Position numbers and translations under genes: made by a program
Shown: positions 7,238-15,885 of the stretch, piece after piece
Position numbering within the stretch: position 1 is the first letter of the stretch
How the letters are laid out: every line of letters starts with the position of its first letter
Source: Spirochaetaceae bacterium
Lineage (GTDB): Bacteria; Spirochaetota; Spirochaetia; SZUA-6; Bin103
DNA: 28,488 nucleotides
Direction of reading: 5' to 3'
Assembly: GCA_028820215.1 (NCBI GenBank)
Contig: JAPPKD010000311.1
Coordinates: forward strand, 1 to 28,488
Notes under the pieces: model-generated
What the model saw: the letters and a program-made list of their open reading frames with translations, nothing else
What the model was told of the DNA's origin: nothing
Database searches by the model: none

Positions 7238-9324
7238 GCGCGGCTTCCGCTGGTGTCCGCCGCGGCAGCGCGCCGGACCGGACCCCGGCAAGATCCGAGC
7301 GGAGCGTCTACCGCAGCGTGGTCCTGCGGCTGGCCGGCCTGACGGCGCTGCTGCTGATCCTCTCCCAGGGGGCCCTGTCGTTGCTGCTGGCCCGGACCTT
7401 CGAGGACACCCTGCTTCCCGAGGTCCGGCGCAAGGCGGAAGTCGCCGGCGAGCTGGTGGCGGAGCAGATCGGCTATGCCGTGTCGCTGGGCATCCCGCTG
7501 GGCTCGCTGGTGAAGATGGACGAGTTCCTTGACGGCGTGCTCGCGGACAACGAGGACTTCACCTACGTGGCCGTCCTGGATCTGAACGGCGCCGAGCTCT
7601 ATGCACGGGGCATCGCGGAGGACTCGATCCGCGACGCCGGCGGCGGGGAGCTGGTGGAGCTGCCGGTCAGGCTCGACGACGGGAGGCAGGTGGCGTCCCT
7701 GCAGGTTCAGGTGCAGGAGGGGACGGTGCGCTCCGAGCTGGCGGCGCTGCGCCTGGACATCGGCACCGTGCTGCTGGTCACCCTGCTGATCGGGATCGAG
7801 TTGCTGGTGGCCCTGGTGGTGGTCAGGGTCTCGGGGCCGATTCGCCTGGTGGATCGCCTGCTGGAGCTCAGCGCCAGGGGCGACTTCGGCAGCCGCTTCG
7901 GCGTGCGCCACCGGGACGAGGTGGGCCGCTTCGGGCAGCTCATCAACGCCGCGCTGCACCGCATCAACGCCGCGTTCGCGGACCTGGTGGAGGAGGCCGA
8001 GGACGCGCACGAGGTGCAGCTCGACCGCGGCGTCCAGAGGCGCATCCGCGACGTGCTCGACGACATCCGGGCGCGCTTCCACTTCGCGTTGCCCGGCTCG
8101 GAAAACACGCTCGTTTCCCGCTCGCCGATGGACGTGCGGATTCCGTTCTTCCTGTTCATGCTGGCACAGGAGATCTCGCGTCCGTTCCTGCCGCTGTTCT
8201 TCAATGACATCTACGTGCCCATCGCCGGCCTGAGCCGCGAAGTGGCGATCGGCCTGCCGATCACGGCGTTCATGGCCATGGTGCTCATCGCGACCCCGAT
8301 GATCGGATCGCTGACCGACCGCATCCCACCGCGCGGGATGTTCGTCGCCGGCATCGTCCCGTCCGTGGCGGGACACCTGGGCACGGCGTTTGCGTCGACG
8401 ATCGTCGAAGGACTGCTGTGGTGGACCCTCTCGGGTCTGGGCTACGGCATCATCTTCATCTCCGCCCACGCGTACGTCGCCCAGCATTCCGAACGTTCGA
8501 ACCGGGCCGTGGGCATGTCGGGCTTTCTCGGGGCCGTGTTCGCGGCATTCGTGTGCGGCCCGGCGATCGGCGGAATGCTGGCGGGCCGCCTGGAGTACCG
8601 GAACACCCTGCTGGTCGCCGCCGCGCTCGCGGCGGTCGCTGCGGCGGCAGCGCTCGTGACCATCGACCCGGGGGGCGTGCGCCGCGTGAGCCGCGGGAAA
8701 GGCGGCCTGCGCGGCTGGCTCCGGTTGCTCGGGCACCGCCAGTTCATGGCCGTGACGGTATTCACCGCGTTGCCGAGCAAGTTCGTGCTCGGCGGCCTGT
8801 TCTTCTACCTGGTGCCGCTCTACCTGGAGTTCCTCGACAACACGCAGTCGAACATCGGCCGGGTGATGATGGTGTACGGCATCGCCTGCGTCGTGGTCAC
8901 GCCTTTGGTCGCTCGAGCCGCGGACCGGCTCAGGCGGCCACGGCTGCTGATGATCGCCGGCAATTGCGTCCTGGGCGTGGGGTGTGCGCTGCCGGCGCTG
9001 GCGGACGCGACCGGGCTGGTGCTCGCGTCGGTGGCCCTGATGGGAAGCGGGTTCGCGATCGTGACCGTGCCGCAGCTCGCCGTGATTCAGGAGATCGCGC
9101 AGGAAGCCAGCGGCGAGGTGGGAATCAGCCCGGGCGGGATCGTCGGCATGTTCCGCACCCTGGAGCGGATCGGCACCGCGGGAGGAGCGGTGGTGGTGGG
9201 GGCTGTGGCGGCTGCCACGGCATACGGGCAGGCGATGCTCGCCGTCGGCGTCCTGGTGCTGATCTGCACGGCGGTCTATGTCGTGTTGAGCCGTGCCGGC
9301 GCGCCGGCGCGGGAGGCGGCATGA
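7234..9324 (+). CDS. Sensor-HAMP-MFS transporter fusion protein
   Basis: This 696-aa protein joins two parts. Residues 1-200 repeat the architecture of the upstream gene: a membrane segment at 31-53, an extracytoplasmic domain (FTYVAVLDLNGAELYARGIA) and a second membrane segment at about 176-198. A HAMP-like stretch follows (SGPIRLVDRLLELSARGDF, HRDEVGRFGQLINAA). From about residue 300 comes a 12-helix major facilitator domain, with the characteristic loop GSLTDRIPPRG after helix 2 and a matching VARAADRLRRPR in the second half. A sensory module in front of MFS is unusual; the protein could be a transporter gated by ligand, or a receptor using the MFS body for sensing. It overlaps the genes on both sides by four bases. 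Confidence 0.85.
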   Translation: MSAASAGVRRGSAPDRTPARSERSVYRSVVLRLAGLTALLLILSQGALSLLLARTFEDTLLPEVRRKAEVAGELVAEQIGYAVSLGIPLGSLVKMDEFLDGVLADNEDFTYVAVLDLNGAELYARGIAEDSIRDAGGGELVELPVRLDDGRQVASLQVQVQEGTVRSELAALRLDIGTVLLVTLLIGIELLVALVVVRVSGPIRLVDRLLELSARGDFGSRFGVRHRDEVGRFGQLINAALHRINAAFADLVEEAEDAHEVQLDRGVQRRIRDVLDDIRARFHFALPGSENTLVSRSPMDVRIPFFLFMLAQEISRPFLPLFFNDIYVPIAGLSREVAIGLPITAFMAMVLIATPMIGSLTDRIPPRGMFVAGIVPSVAGHLGTAFASTIVEGLLWWTLSGLGYGIIFISAHAYVAQHSERSNRAVGMSGFLGAVFAAFVCGPAIGGMLAGRLEYRNTLLVAAALAAVAAAAALVTIDPGGVRRVSRGKGGLRGWLRLLGHRQFMAVTVFTALPSKFVLGGLFFYLVPLYLEFLDNTQSNIGRVMMVYGIACVVVTPLVARAADRLRRPRLLMIAGNCVLGVGCALPALADATGLVLASVALMGSGFAIVTVPQLAVIQEIAQEASGEVGISPGGIVGMFRTLERIGTAGGAVVVGAVAAATAYGQAMLAVGVLVLICTAVYVVLSRAGAPAREAA

Positions 9325-10346
9325 GAAGGCTCACCTCACCCCGCGGGCTCGCGGCAGCCATCTTCGTCGCGCTTGCCGGCGCGGCGGTCGCCCAGACCCC
9401 GGCGGGCGCCCGGACCCAGGAAGACCCGTTCCACGTGTTCCTGGTGGTGTGGCGGGGCGAGACCGACGTCGAGCACGGCTTCCGGGCCCACATGCGGGAG
9501 CGCGGCATCCCCGTGCGCTACACGCTGCGCAACCTGGAGCAGGACCGGGGCAATGTCCCCGGGATCGTCGCCGAGATTCGCTCCGCCCAGCCGGACCTCG
9601 TGCACACCTTCGGCACCTCGGCGACGCTCGGCATCCTGGGGCCTCGCGAAGCCGCGGACCCCACGGCGCACGTGCAGGGGATACCCGGCGTATTCTCGAT
9701 CGTCGCCTACCCGATCGAGGCCAACATCGTGGAGAGCTTCGAGTCGACCGGCCGTCCCGTCACCGGCACGGCGTTTCTGCCGCCGGTGAAGAAGCAGCTC
9801 GACGCCCTGCTGCAGTACCGCTCCGTCGAGCGTCTGGGCGTGGTCTACAACTCCCTGGAGCGCAACTCGGAGATCAACATCAAGGAGCTCCGCGAGGAGG
9901 CCGCGGAGCGCGGCATCGAGCTGCTGGAGGGGCCGGCACCGCTCGACGCCGACGGCAGGCCGGATCCCGGCCGGCTGACCGAGGTCGTCAACGGGCTGGC
10001 GGACGACGGAGCCGAGTTTCTCTACATGGGTCCCGATTCGTTCGTGACCCGCAACGACGTCCGCATCACGGAGGCGGCGGTAGCGCGCGGCATACCGGTC
10101 TTCGCCGGCACCGAGGCGAGCTTCGCGGGTTCCCAGGCGATGCTCGGCTTCGTCAGCCCCTACTACCTGGTCGGCAAACTGGCAGGCGCGCAGGCCGAGC
10201 GGATTCTGGTCGATGGCGAGCCGCCGGCGGACCTCCCGGTCCGCTCGCTCGGCCGGTTCTCACTGGTGATCCGCATGTCGGTCGCTCTGGAGTTGGGGAT
10301 CTATCCTCCGTTGGATCTGCTGCGCGTGGCGCAGGTGGTGGAGTAG
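9321..10346 (+). CDS. ABC-type periplasmic substrate-binding protein (ABC_sub_bind, TrpX/PF04392-like)
   Basis: Start ATG 9321 overlaps the MFS stop. The 341-aa protein has a signal peptide (MRRLTSPRGLAAAIFVALAGAAVA) and then the two-lobe fold of the ABC substrate-binding family: PDLVHTFGTSATLGIL, PGVFSIVAYPIEANIVESFES, RLGVVYNSLERNSEIN, AEFLYMGPDSFVTRND and GIPVFAGTEASF. These resemble PF04392 proteins, some of which bind aromatic amino acids. No matching ABC permease or ATPase is adjacent. It sits between a sensor-MFS fusion and a phosphatase, so it more likely presents a ligand to these membrane sensors than feeds a transporter; this is inference from context. Confidence 0.8.
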   Translation: MRRLTSPRGLAAAIFVALAGAAVAQTPAGARTQEDPFHVFLVVWRGETDVEHGFRAHMRERGIPVRYTLRNLEQDRGNVPGIVAEIRSAQPDLVHTFGTSATLGILGPREAADPTAHVQGIPGVFSIVAYPIEANIVESFESTGRPVTGTAFLPPVKKQLDALLQYRSVERLGVVYNSLERNSEINIKELREEAAERGIELLEGPAPLDADGRPDPGRLTEVVNGLADDGAEFLYMGPDSFVTRNDVRITEAAVARGIPVFAGTEASFAGSQAMLGFVSPYYLVGKLAGAQAERILVDGEPPADLPVRSLGRFSLVIRMSVALELGIYPPLDLLRVAQVVE

Positions 10347-10351
10347 GTCCG

Positions 10352-12868
10352 ATGGGCCTCAAGGCGCGGATCGGGATCATCGTCGTCGTGTTCATGGCGG
10401 TGATGGTGGCCGGCCTGGTGCTCGCCGGGAGCCAGCGCGAGCAGGCGCTGCGCGAACAGCTCGACCGCACCGCCATGACCGGCAGCCGCGCACTCTGGAG
10501 CAAGATCGTGGAGACCGGCGTGCAGCGCATGCGCGAGCGCACGCCGATCGTCGCGGAGAACCGGGCGCTACGCGACGCCCTGGCCGGCGGGGACCGCGGC
10601 GAGATCTCGCAGGCGGCGCAGGCGGCGCTCAGCAACCTGCGGCGCGCCGGCGGCGTGACCCGCCTGGACCTGGTCTCACCCGGCAGGGAAGTGCTGTATT
10701 CCTCGCAGCCGGCGTTCGAGCCGGCGGCGGCTGCCAGCGACGAGGCGCTGGCGCGGATGATCGAGCGGGGATGGACCGGCGGCGGCGTGGCGATCGACGC
10801 GGAGCGCAACGTGACGCTGTCGGTCGGCGTTCCCCTGCACGGCGCGGACGGCGCGACGCTGGCGGTTGCCGTCCTGGCCGTCGACATCCTGGAGGCGCTG
10901 ACCGAGTTGAAGGAGGACACCGGGGCGGAGGCGCTGATCGTGAACCGGCGGGGCCGCCTGCTGGTGGGGACCGATCCGGAGATCTGGGAGCTCATCCGCG
11001 AGACGGGATGGCTGCCCGGAAGCACGTCGGAGCCGGTCCGAAGCGGCGACCAGGTGTTCTCGCACGCGGCGTTTCCGCTGGAAGCCGAGCTGGGCAACCT
11101 GGTTGCGCGCGTGGTCACGGTGCAGGACGTCAGCGCCGTCTACGCCGGTCAGCGGCGGGTCAGCCTGATCACCGCCCTGGCGGGAGCGGGATTCGTGCTC
11201 GCCTCGCTGGTGGGGCTCACCCTCTACCTGCGCGGCGCGCTGTCCCGTCTGACCGAGGGCGTCGTCGTGCTGGACGCGCTGTCCCGCGGCGACACGCAGG
11301 CGACCGTTGCGGTCAGCGAGGAGGAGTCGGACGACGAGGTGGCGCGCATCGCCCGCGCCGTGAACACGTTCCGTACGCAGACGCTGACATTGCGCCGGCA
11401 CCGCCGCCGGGCGCTGCTGCGCCGGCGCCAGCAGGAGCGGTTCATTCAGGGCGAGATGACTCGCCTTGCCGACACCCTGAACGAGGAGGAGCGGCGGGAC
11501 ATCCTCAACGACCTTGCCGAGGTGCAGGCGCCGGCGGCCACGGTGGAGGTGGACGCGGCCGGCGACAACGACAGCGGCAACGAGCTGCAGATGATCGGGC
11601 TGGCCTTCCAGAAGATGACCAGCCGGGTCGGCCGCCAGCAGGAACGGCTGACGACGCTGGTGGCCCAGTTGCAGGAGGCGCTGCGCACCAGGACCGCGTA
11701 CATGGCCCTGCAGCGCGATCTGCAGATCGCCAGCCGCGTGCAGCGCTCGTTCCTGCCCGGCGAGCGCTTCGAGGCGCCGGGCGTCAAGATCCAGGCCGCC
11801 ATGCATCCCGCCAAGGAAGTCGGCGGGGACTTCTACGACTTCTTCCGGCTGGACGAGAACCGCATCGGCGTCGTCGTCGGCGACGTCGCCGGCAAGGGCG
11901 TGCCGGCGTCGATGTTCATGGCGGTCACGCGCACGGTCATACGCGCCACCGCCCGGCAGGTGGAGCACGGTCCCGGCGAGTGCCTGCGGATGGTCAACGA
12001 CACCCTGGTCGAGGCCACCGCCGGGGACATGTTCGTGACGGTCTTCTACGGCGTGTACGACGTTCGCGACGGCAGCTTCGTGTACGCAAACGGCGGCCAC
12101 AACTCGCCGGCGCTGGTGACCGACGGAGGGGTGGAACGGATCCCGCTGACCGGGGGCGTCGCCCTGGCCATGTTCGACGGGCTCACCTATGACGAAGCGG
12201 CGGTGAGCGTTCCGCCCGGCGGCAAGCTGTTCGTCTATACCGACGGCATCCCCGAATCGGCCGACGTGACCGAGGAGGAGTACGGCTACGAGCGCATGGA
12301 GGACAGCCTCCGGGACAGCGCCGACCGCGGCACCGGCGACACGCTGGAGATGATGCTGCGATCGATCGAGGAGTTCGCCGGCGAGGCGGCTCAGTTCGAC
12401 GACGTCACCATGGTCGTCCTCGGCCGCGAGACGGTCGAGGACGAGATCGCGGTCCGGCGCTTCTCGCTGCGCAACAACCGCGCGGACCTGCCCCGCATCG
12501 GCGAGGAGATGCGGGCGTTCGCCGAGAGCGCCGGCATCGGCCAAACCGGCGCAGGGCACCTCCGGCAGGCGCTGGAGGCGGTCGTGATCGATGCGATCGA
12601 CGAGCGGCTGTCGGCGGTCAGCGAATACGAGATCGCGGTGTCCGCCACGCTCGACGGCGGCGTGGCGGAGGTCACGGTGGAGGATGACGGAGGCGCCTAC
12701 GATCCGCTGGAGGAGCCTGCGCTGGCGGACGGGAGCGGACCGGGCGAAGCGGAGGAGCCGGCAAGCCTGGGAGCGGGGCTGATGCGCCGCTCGCTGGTGG
12801 ACGAGGTGTCCTACATGCGCGTGGGCGAGCGCAATCGGCTCACGCTGCGCAAACGGGTCGACGCATGA
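10352..12868 (+). CDS. SpoIIE-family PP2C phosphatase with membrane sensor and C-terminal HATPase-like domain
   Basis: This 838-aa protein begins five bases after the preceding stop. It has an N-terminal membrane segment (8-27), a large extracytoplasmic sensor domain (28-270), a second membrane segment (272-294), a HAMP/coiled-coil linker (295-460) and the phosphatase. The SpoIIE motifs are complete: GGDFYDFF (491-498), GDVAGKGVPASMFMA (510-524), ANGGHNSP (579-586), YTDGIPES (629-636) and FDDVTMVVL (682-690), including the metal-binding Asp residues. Residues 700-838 form a second HATPase-like domain with G1-like EDDGGAYDPLEE and G2-like LGAGLMRRSLVDEVSY, but its N-box reads EAVVIDAID with Asp replacing Asn. 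The expected role is dephosphorylating the STAS protein encoded next. Confidence 0.92.
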   Translation: MGLKARIGIIVVVFMAVMVAGLVLAGSQREQALREQLDRTAMTGSRALWSKIVETGVQRMRERTPIVAENRALRDALAGGDRGEISQAAQAALSNLRRAGGVTRLDLVSPGREVLYSSQPAFEPAAAASDEALARMIERGWTGGGVAIDAERNVTLSVGVPLHGADGATLAVAVLAVDILEALTELKEDTGAEALIVNRRGRLLVGTDPEIWELIRETGWLPGSTSEPVRSGDQVFSHAAFPLEAELGNLVARVVTVQDVSAVYAGQRRVSLITALAGAGFVLASLVGLTLYLRGALSRLTEGVVVLDALSRGDTQATVAVSEEESDDEVARIARAVNTFRTQTLTLRRHRRRALLRRRQQERFIQGEMTRLADTLNEEERRDILNDLAEVQAPAATVEVDAAGDNDSGNELQMIGLAFQKMTSRVGRQQERLTTLVAQLQEALRTRTAYMALQRDLQIASRVQRSFLPGERFEAPGVKIQAAMHPAKEVGGDFYDFFRLDENRIGVVVGDVAGKGVPASMFMAVTRTVIRATARQVEHGPGECLRMVNDTLVEATAGDMFVTVFYGVYDVRDGSFVYANGGHNSPALVTDGGVERIPLTGGVALAMFDGLTYDEAAVSVPPGGKLFVYTDGIPESADVTEEEYGYERMEDSLRDSADRGTGDTLEMMLRSIEEFAGEAAQFDDVTMVVLGRETVEDEIAVRRFSLRNNRADLPRIGEEMRAFAESAGIGQTGAGHLRQALEAVVIDAIDERLSAVSEYEIAVSATLDGGVAEVTVEDDGGAYDPLEEPALADGSGPGEAEEPASLGAGLMRRSLVDEVSYMRVGERNRLTLRKRVDA

Positions 12869-12966
12869 CGATGCATGAGCCTCCGGTCGACCCGAGTGAT
12901 GGTTTTCGGCTACCATCGGAGGCCACGACGCGGCGCGGCAGGCGCCGCATGACGGGAGAAGGATGA

Positions 12967-13305
12967 GTGCAAATCAGCAGTGAGCGCGACGGCAGCGCGT
13001 TGATCGTCGCCGTCGACGGTCGCATCGACGGCAGCAATTCCCAGGAATTCCAGGACCGGTTCGAGGAAGTGGTCGGCGACGACGATTCCGCGGTGGTCCT
13101 GGACATGGACAAGCTTACCTACATCAGCAGTTCCGGCCTGCGGGCGACGCTGCTGCTCGCCCGGAAGCTGCAGCGGCAGCAGGCCAAGTTCGCCATCTGT
13201 TCGCTCTCGCCGTCGATCAAGGAAGTGTTCGAGATAAGCGGTTTCGACCGCATCATCCAGGTGCACGCCTCCAGGGAGGAAGCCACCCAGGCGGTGAGCG
13301 CCTGA
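12967..13305 (+). CDS. STAS-domain anti-sigma factor antagonist
   Basis: This 112-aa protein starts at a GTG (12967) after GGGAGAAGG. It has the full SpoIIAA/RsbV-type fold: GSALIVAVDGRIDGSNSQEF, AVVLDMDKLTYISSSGLRAT, then KFAICSLSPSIKEVFEISGF. The SSSGL segment (54-58) contains the serine expected to be phosphorylated by the partner kinase and dephosphorylated by the SpoIIE phosphatase. It lies 98 bp after the phosphatase gene and 114 bp before the kinase gene. A promoter-like TCGACC with TACCAT at about 12906-12912 may give it separate expression. Unphosphorylated, it would bind the HATPase protein and release that protein's target. Confidence 0.93.
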   Translation: MQISSERDGSALIVAVDGRIDGSNSQEFQDRFEEVVGDDDSAVVLDMDKLTYISSSGLRATLLLARKLQRQQAKFAICSLSPSIKEVFEISGFDRIIQVHASREEATQAVSA

Positions 13306-13419
13306 CATCGATGGGTTCCGTGGGGGCGACCACCGGCCGCACGGAACCTCCGCGCGGCGGCGAGAGCCGCGCATGAGGCGCTCGCGCCGGAGGCGGCGCG
13401 AACGGGGGAGGCTCCGGGC

Positions 13420-13845
13420 GTGAGCGCCGACTTGCATCTGAAGCTGGAAGCAGACCCTGAACGGCTTTCGGACATCACGGATGCCATCGAGGAACTGGGA
13501 GAGCGCGAGCGGTGGCCGCCGGACTTCCTGTTCCGCATGAACCTCGTGCTCGAGGAGATGACCCTCAACGTGATGACCCACGGCCGCGAGGCCGGGGCGA
13601 GCGAGCTGGAGGTCATCGTGGCGTGCGAAGCGGACACCGTCACCATCGAGATTTCCGACGACGGCCCGCTTTTCGATCCGCTTCAGGACGCTCCGGTCCC
13701 CGATACGGACGCGGCACTCGACGACCGCCCGGTCGGCGGCCTGGGCGTCCACCTGGTCCGCGAGATGATGGACGAGGTCAGCTACCGCTACGAGGACGGC
13801 AGGAACCGTCTCCTGTTGAAGACCAGCAAGACAGATAACGCTTGA
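13420..13845 (+). CDS. RsbW-like anti-sigma serine kinase (HATPase_c_2)
   Basis: GTG at 13420 follows GGGGGAGG at eight bases. The 141-aa protein is the size of RsbW/SpoIIAB-type kinases. It shows the N-box LEEMTLNVMTHG (44-55, Asn50), G1 DDGPLFDP (80-87) and G2 GGLGVHLVREMMDEVSY (106-122), so ATP binding looks intact. In partner switching such a protein phosphorylates the STAS antagonist and holds a sigma factor or other target. No sigma factor gene is in the window, so the target is elsewhere or is not a sigma factor. Its GLGVHLV...DEVSY tail closely resembles the degenerate HATPase end of the phosphatase upstream, suggesting a duplicated origin. Confidence 0.92.
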   Translation: MSADLHLKLEADPERLSDITDAIEELGERERWPPDFLFRMNLVLEEMTLNVMTHGREAGASELEVIVACEADTVTIEISDDGPLFDPLQDAPVPDTDAALDDRPVGGLGVHLVREMMDEVSYRYEDGRNRLLLKTSKTDNA

Positions 13846-13896
13846 CCGGCAAGGCAGTTAACGCAGGCTCGGCAGCACCGGGGCCGGGCGCGTACG

Positions 13897-13925
13897 TTGA
13901 CAGCGCTCCCTGAGGGGCGCACAGT
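13897..13925 (+). promoter_or_regulatory. Possible promoter of the ABC transporter operon
   Basis: TTGACA at 13897-13902, then 17 bases, then CACAGT (13920-13925), a weak -10. The permease ATG is nine bases beyond, with no Shine-Dalgarno, the same geometry as the transposase promoter at 1236. Motif reading only. Confidence 0.35.
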
Positions 13926-13934
13926 AGACTTCTC

Positions 13935-14888
13935 ATGCGGAACGCCGTGTCCACGGCTTCCACCCTGACCAGACGGGCTCCTTTGGCGGCGTTGTGGAGG
14001 CGGATCAAGCTCGAACGGGCTTGGTACGCCATGATGGCGCTGCCGGTCGTCTACCTCGTAATCTTCCACTACGTGCCGATGGCCGGCATCGTCCTGGCCT
14101 TTCAGGACTACAAGATGGGCCGCGGCGTGTTCGGCAGCGACTGGGTCGGCTTCAAGTGGTTCATCCAGTTCTTCGAGTCGTTCTATTTCTGGCGGCTGAT
14201 GCGCAACACGCTGCTGCTCAGCTTCTACAGCATCGTCTTCGGCTTTCCCGTGCCGATCATCTTCGCGCTGATGCTCAACGAGATGAAGGTGCTGCCGCTC
14301 AAGCGGGTGGTGCAGACCGTGAGCTACCTCCCGCACTTCATATCGCTGGTGATCATCGTCGGCATGCTGGTCACCTTCCTGTCGCCGAACAACGGCATCA
14401 TCAACATCGTCATCAAGTCGCTGGGCGGCGAACCGATCAACTTCCTGGGCCTGCAGAGCTGGTTCCGGCCGCTCTACATCGGCTCCGGCATCTGGCAGCA
14501 CTTCGGCTTCAGCTCGATCATCTACCTGGCCGCGATCGCCGGCATCAGCCAGGAGCTCTACGACGCCGCCGAGGTTGACGGCGCCTCGCGCATCCAGCGG
14601 ATCCGCTTCGTCACCATCCCGGGGATGGCGCCGACGATCATCATCCTGCTGATTCTGAACCTGGGACGAGCGCTGGCGGTCGACTGGGAGAAGGTGCTGC
14701 TCATGTACACGCCGGCCACCTATGAGGTGGCCGACGTGATCGCCACCTACGTCTACCGCCGCGGCATCATTGACAGCAAGTACGGCTTCGGCTCCGCCGT
14801 AGGGTTGTTCGCAAACGTCATCAATCTGATATTCCTGGTGGTCTTCAACCGGCTGGCGCGCCGCTTTACGGACACGTCGCTCTGGTGA
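13935..14888 (+). CDS. ABC sugar transporter permease, LplB type
   Basis: This 317-aa inner-membrane protein has six predicted membrane spans and the binding-protein-dependent permease fold. The opening ERAWYAMMALPVVYLVIFHYVPMAGIVLAFQDY is typical of LplB-like carbohydrate permeases. The cytoplasmic EAA loop that contacts the ATPase is at 209-230 (YDAAEVDGASRIQRIRFVTIPG). It is the first gene of a three-gene operon with a second permease seven bases downstream and a solute-binding protein. These systems usually import oligosaccharides or uronate-containing sugars; the substrate cannot be read here. No ATPase gene is adjacent, so a shared MsmK/UgpC-type ATPase elsewhere is likely. Confidence 0.93.
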   Translation: MRNAVSTASTLTRRAPLAALWRRIKLERAWYAMMALPVVYLVIFHYVPMAGIVLAFQDYKMGRGVFGSDWVGFKWFIQFFESFYFWRLMRNTLLLSFYSIVFGFPVPIIFALMLNEMKVLPLKRVVQTVSYLPHFISLVIIVGMLVTFLSPNNGIINIVIKSLGGEPINFLGLQSWFRPLYIGSGIWQHFGFSSIIYLAAIAGISQELYDAAEVDGASRIQRIRFVTIPGMAPTIIILLILNLGRALAVDWEKVLLMYTPATYEVADVIATYVYRRGIIDSKYGFGSAVGLFANVINLIFLVVFNRLARRFTDTSLW

Positions 14889-14895
14889 GCTCGCC

Positions 14896-15798
14896 ATGAC
14901 GGGGAGGCTCGGCGTCAGGAGGGCGCTCACGATCGAGGACGTGGCCGTCGATGCATTCGTCTACGTCGGCGTGGCAATCGCCTTCGTCATCACGCTCTAT
15001 CCGTTCGTGTTCGTGCTCAGCATGTCGATCAGCGATCCGGTGGCGGTGGTGCGCCGGGAGATATTTCTGCTCCCGAAGGGGTTCAGCCTGGACGCCTATC
15101 GGACGGTGCTCAACGATCCGGTCGTGCTGCGCAGCTACTACAACACGATCTGGTATACCGGCGTCGGCACGGCGTTGAACCTGGTCTTCACGGTGATGGC
15201 CGCCTATCCGCTGTCCAAGCGCAACTTCTCGGCGCGCCGCGTGCTGATGTTCCTGTTTGTCTTTACCATGTTCTTTTCCGGCGGGTTGATTCCGCTGTTC
15301 GTGCTGGTGGTCAAGCTCGGGCTCTACGCCACGCGCTGGGCGATCGTGATCCCGACGCTGATCGCCACCTTCAACCTGATAATCTGCCGCACCTTCTTTC
15401 AGACCCTGCCGGAAGACCTGTTCGAGTGCGCCCGCATCGAGGGCGCGGGCGAATGGCGGATCGTCTGGAAGATCGTGGTGCCGCTGTCCAGGCCGATCAT
15501 CGCCGTGCTGGTGCTGTTCTACGGGGTGAACCACTGGAACAGCTTCTTCCCTGCCCTGCTCTACCTGCCGAAAGCCGAGCTGCAGCCGATCCAGATCTAC
15601 TTGCGCAGGGTGCTGATCCAGGCATCGCCTGAGGCGGTGCAGCAGTTCGAGACCGGCGAGCAGGGTGAGGGCGTCATGGCGATGGTGCAGATCAAGTTCG
15701 CGGTGATGATCGTGGCGGTGCTGCCGATCCTGCTGCTTTATCCGTTCCTGCAGAGGTATTTCGTGAAGGGCGTCCTGATCGGCGCCCTCAAGGGGTAG
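14896..15798 (+). CDS. ABC sugar transporter permease, YtcP type
   Basis: This 300-aa partner permease starts seven bases after the LplB-like gene. Signature segments include VITLYPFVFVLSMSISDP near the N-terminus, the MFFSGGLIPLFVLVVKLGL span and the EAA-like loop FECARIEGAGEWRIVWKIVVPLSRP at 176-200, where Cys replaces the usual second Ala. The C-terminus (YPFLQRYFVKGVLIGALKG) is characteristic of YtcP-type permeases. It should form the heterodimeric membrane channel with the preceding gene product. Confidence 0.94.
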   Translation: MTGRLGVRRALTIEDVAVDAFVYVGVAIAFVITLYPFVFVLSMSISDPVAVVRREIFLLPKGFSLDAYRTVLNDPVVLRSYYNTIWYTGVGTALNLVFTVMAAYPLSKRNFSARRVLMFLFVFTMFFSGGLIPLFVLVVKLGLYATRWAIVIPTLIATFNLIICRTFFQTLPEDLFECARIEGAGEWRIVWKIVVPLSRPIIAVLVLFYGVNHWNSFFPALLYLPKAELQPIQIYLRRVLIQASPEAVQQFETGEQGEGVMAMVQIKFAVMIVAVLPILLLYPFLQRYFVKGVLIGALKG

Positions 15799-15885
15799 AT
15801 CCGGCGGTCAGGAGGGCTGGCCGGTGAGCTGGTTGGTGGACCAGTCGATAACCACCGAACGACGGAACGAAGGAAGGAGAACGAC

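Noticed and set aside
6745..8736. Long minus-strand open frame (663 codons) opposite the sensor-MFS gene
   Set aside because: The product is rich in His, Arg, Gln and Glu with no domain, and it lies antisense to a clearly coding frame; high GC creates such shadows.
10676..12916. Minus-strand open frame of 746 codons opposite the phosphatase gene
   Set aside because: Same kind of antisense shadow; all SpoIIE motifs are in the plus frame.
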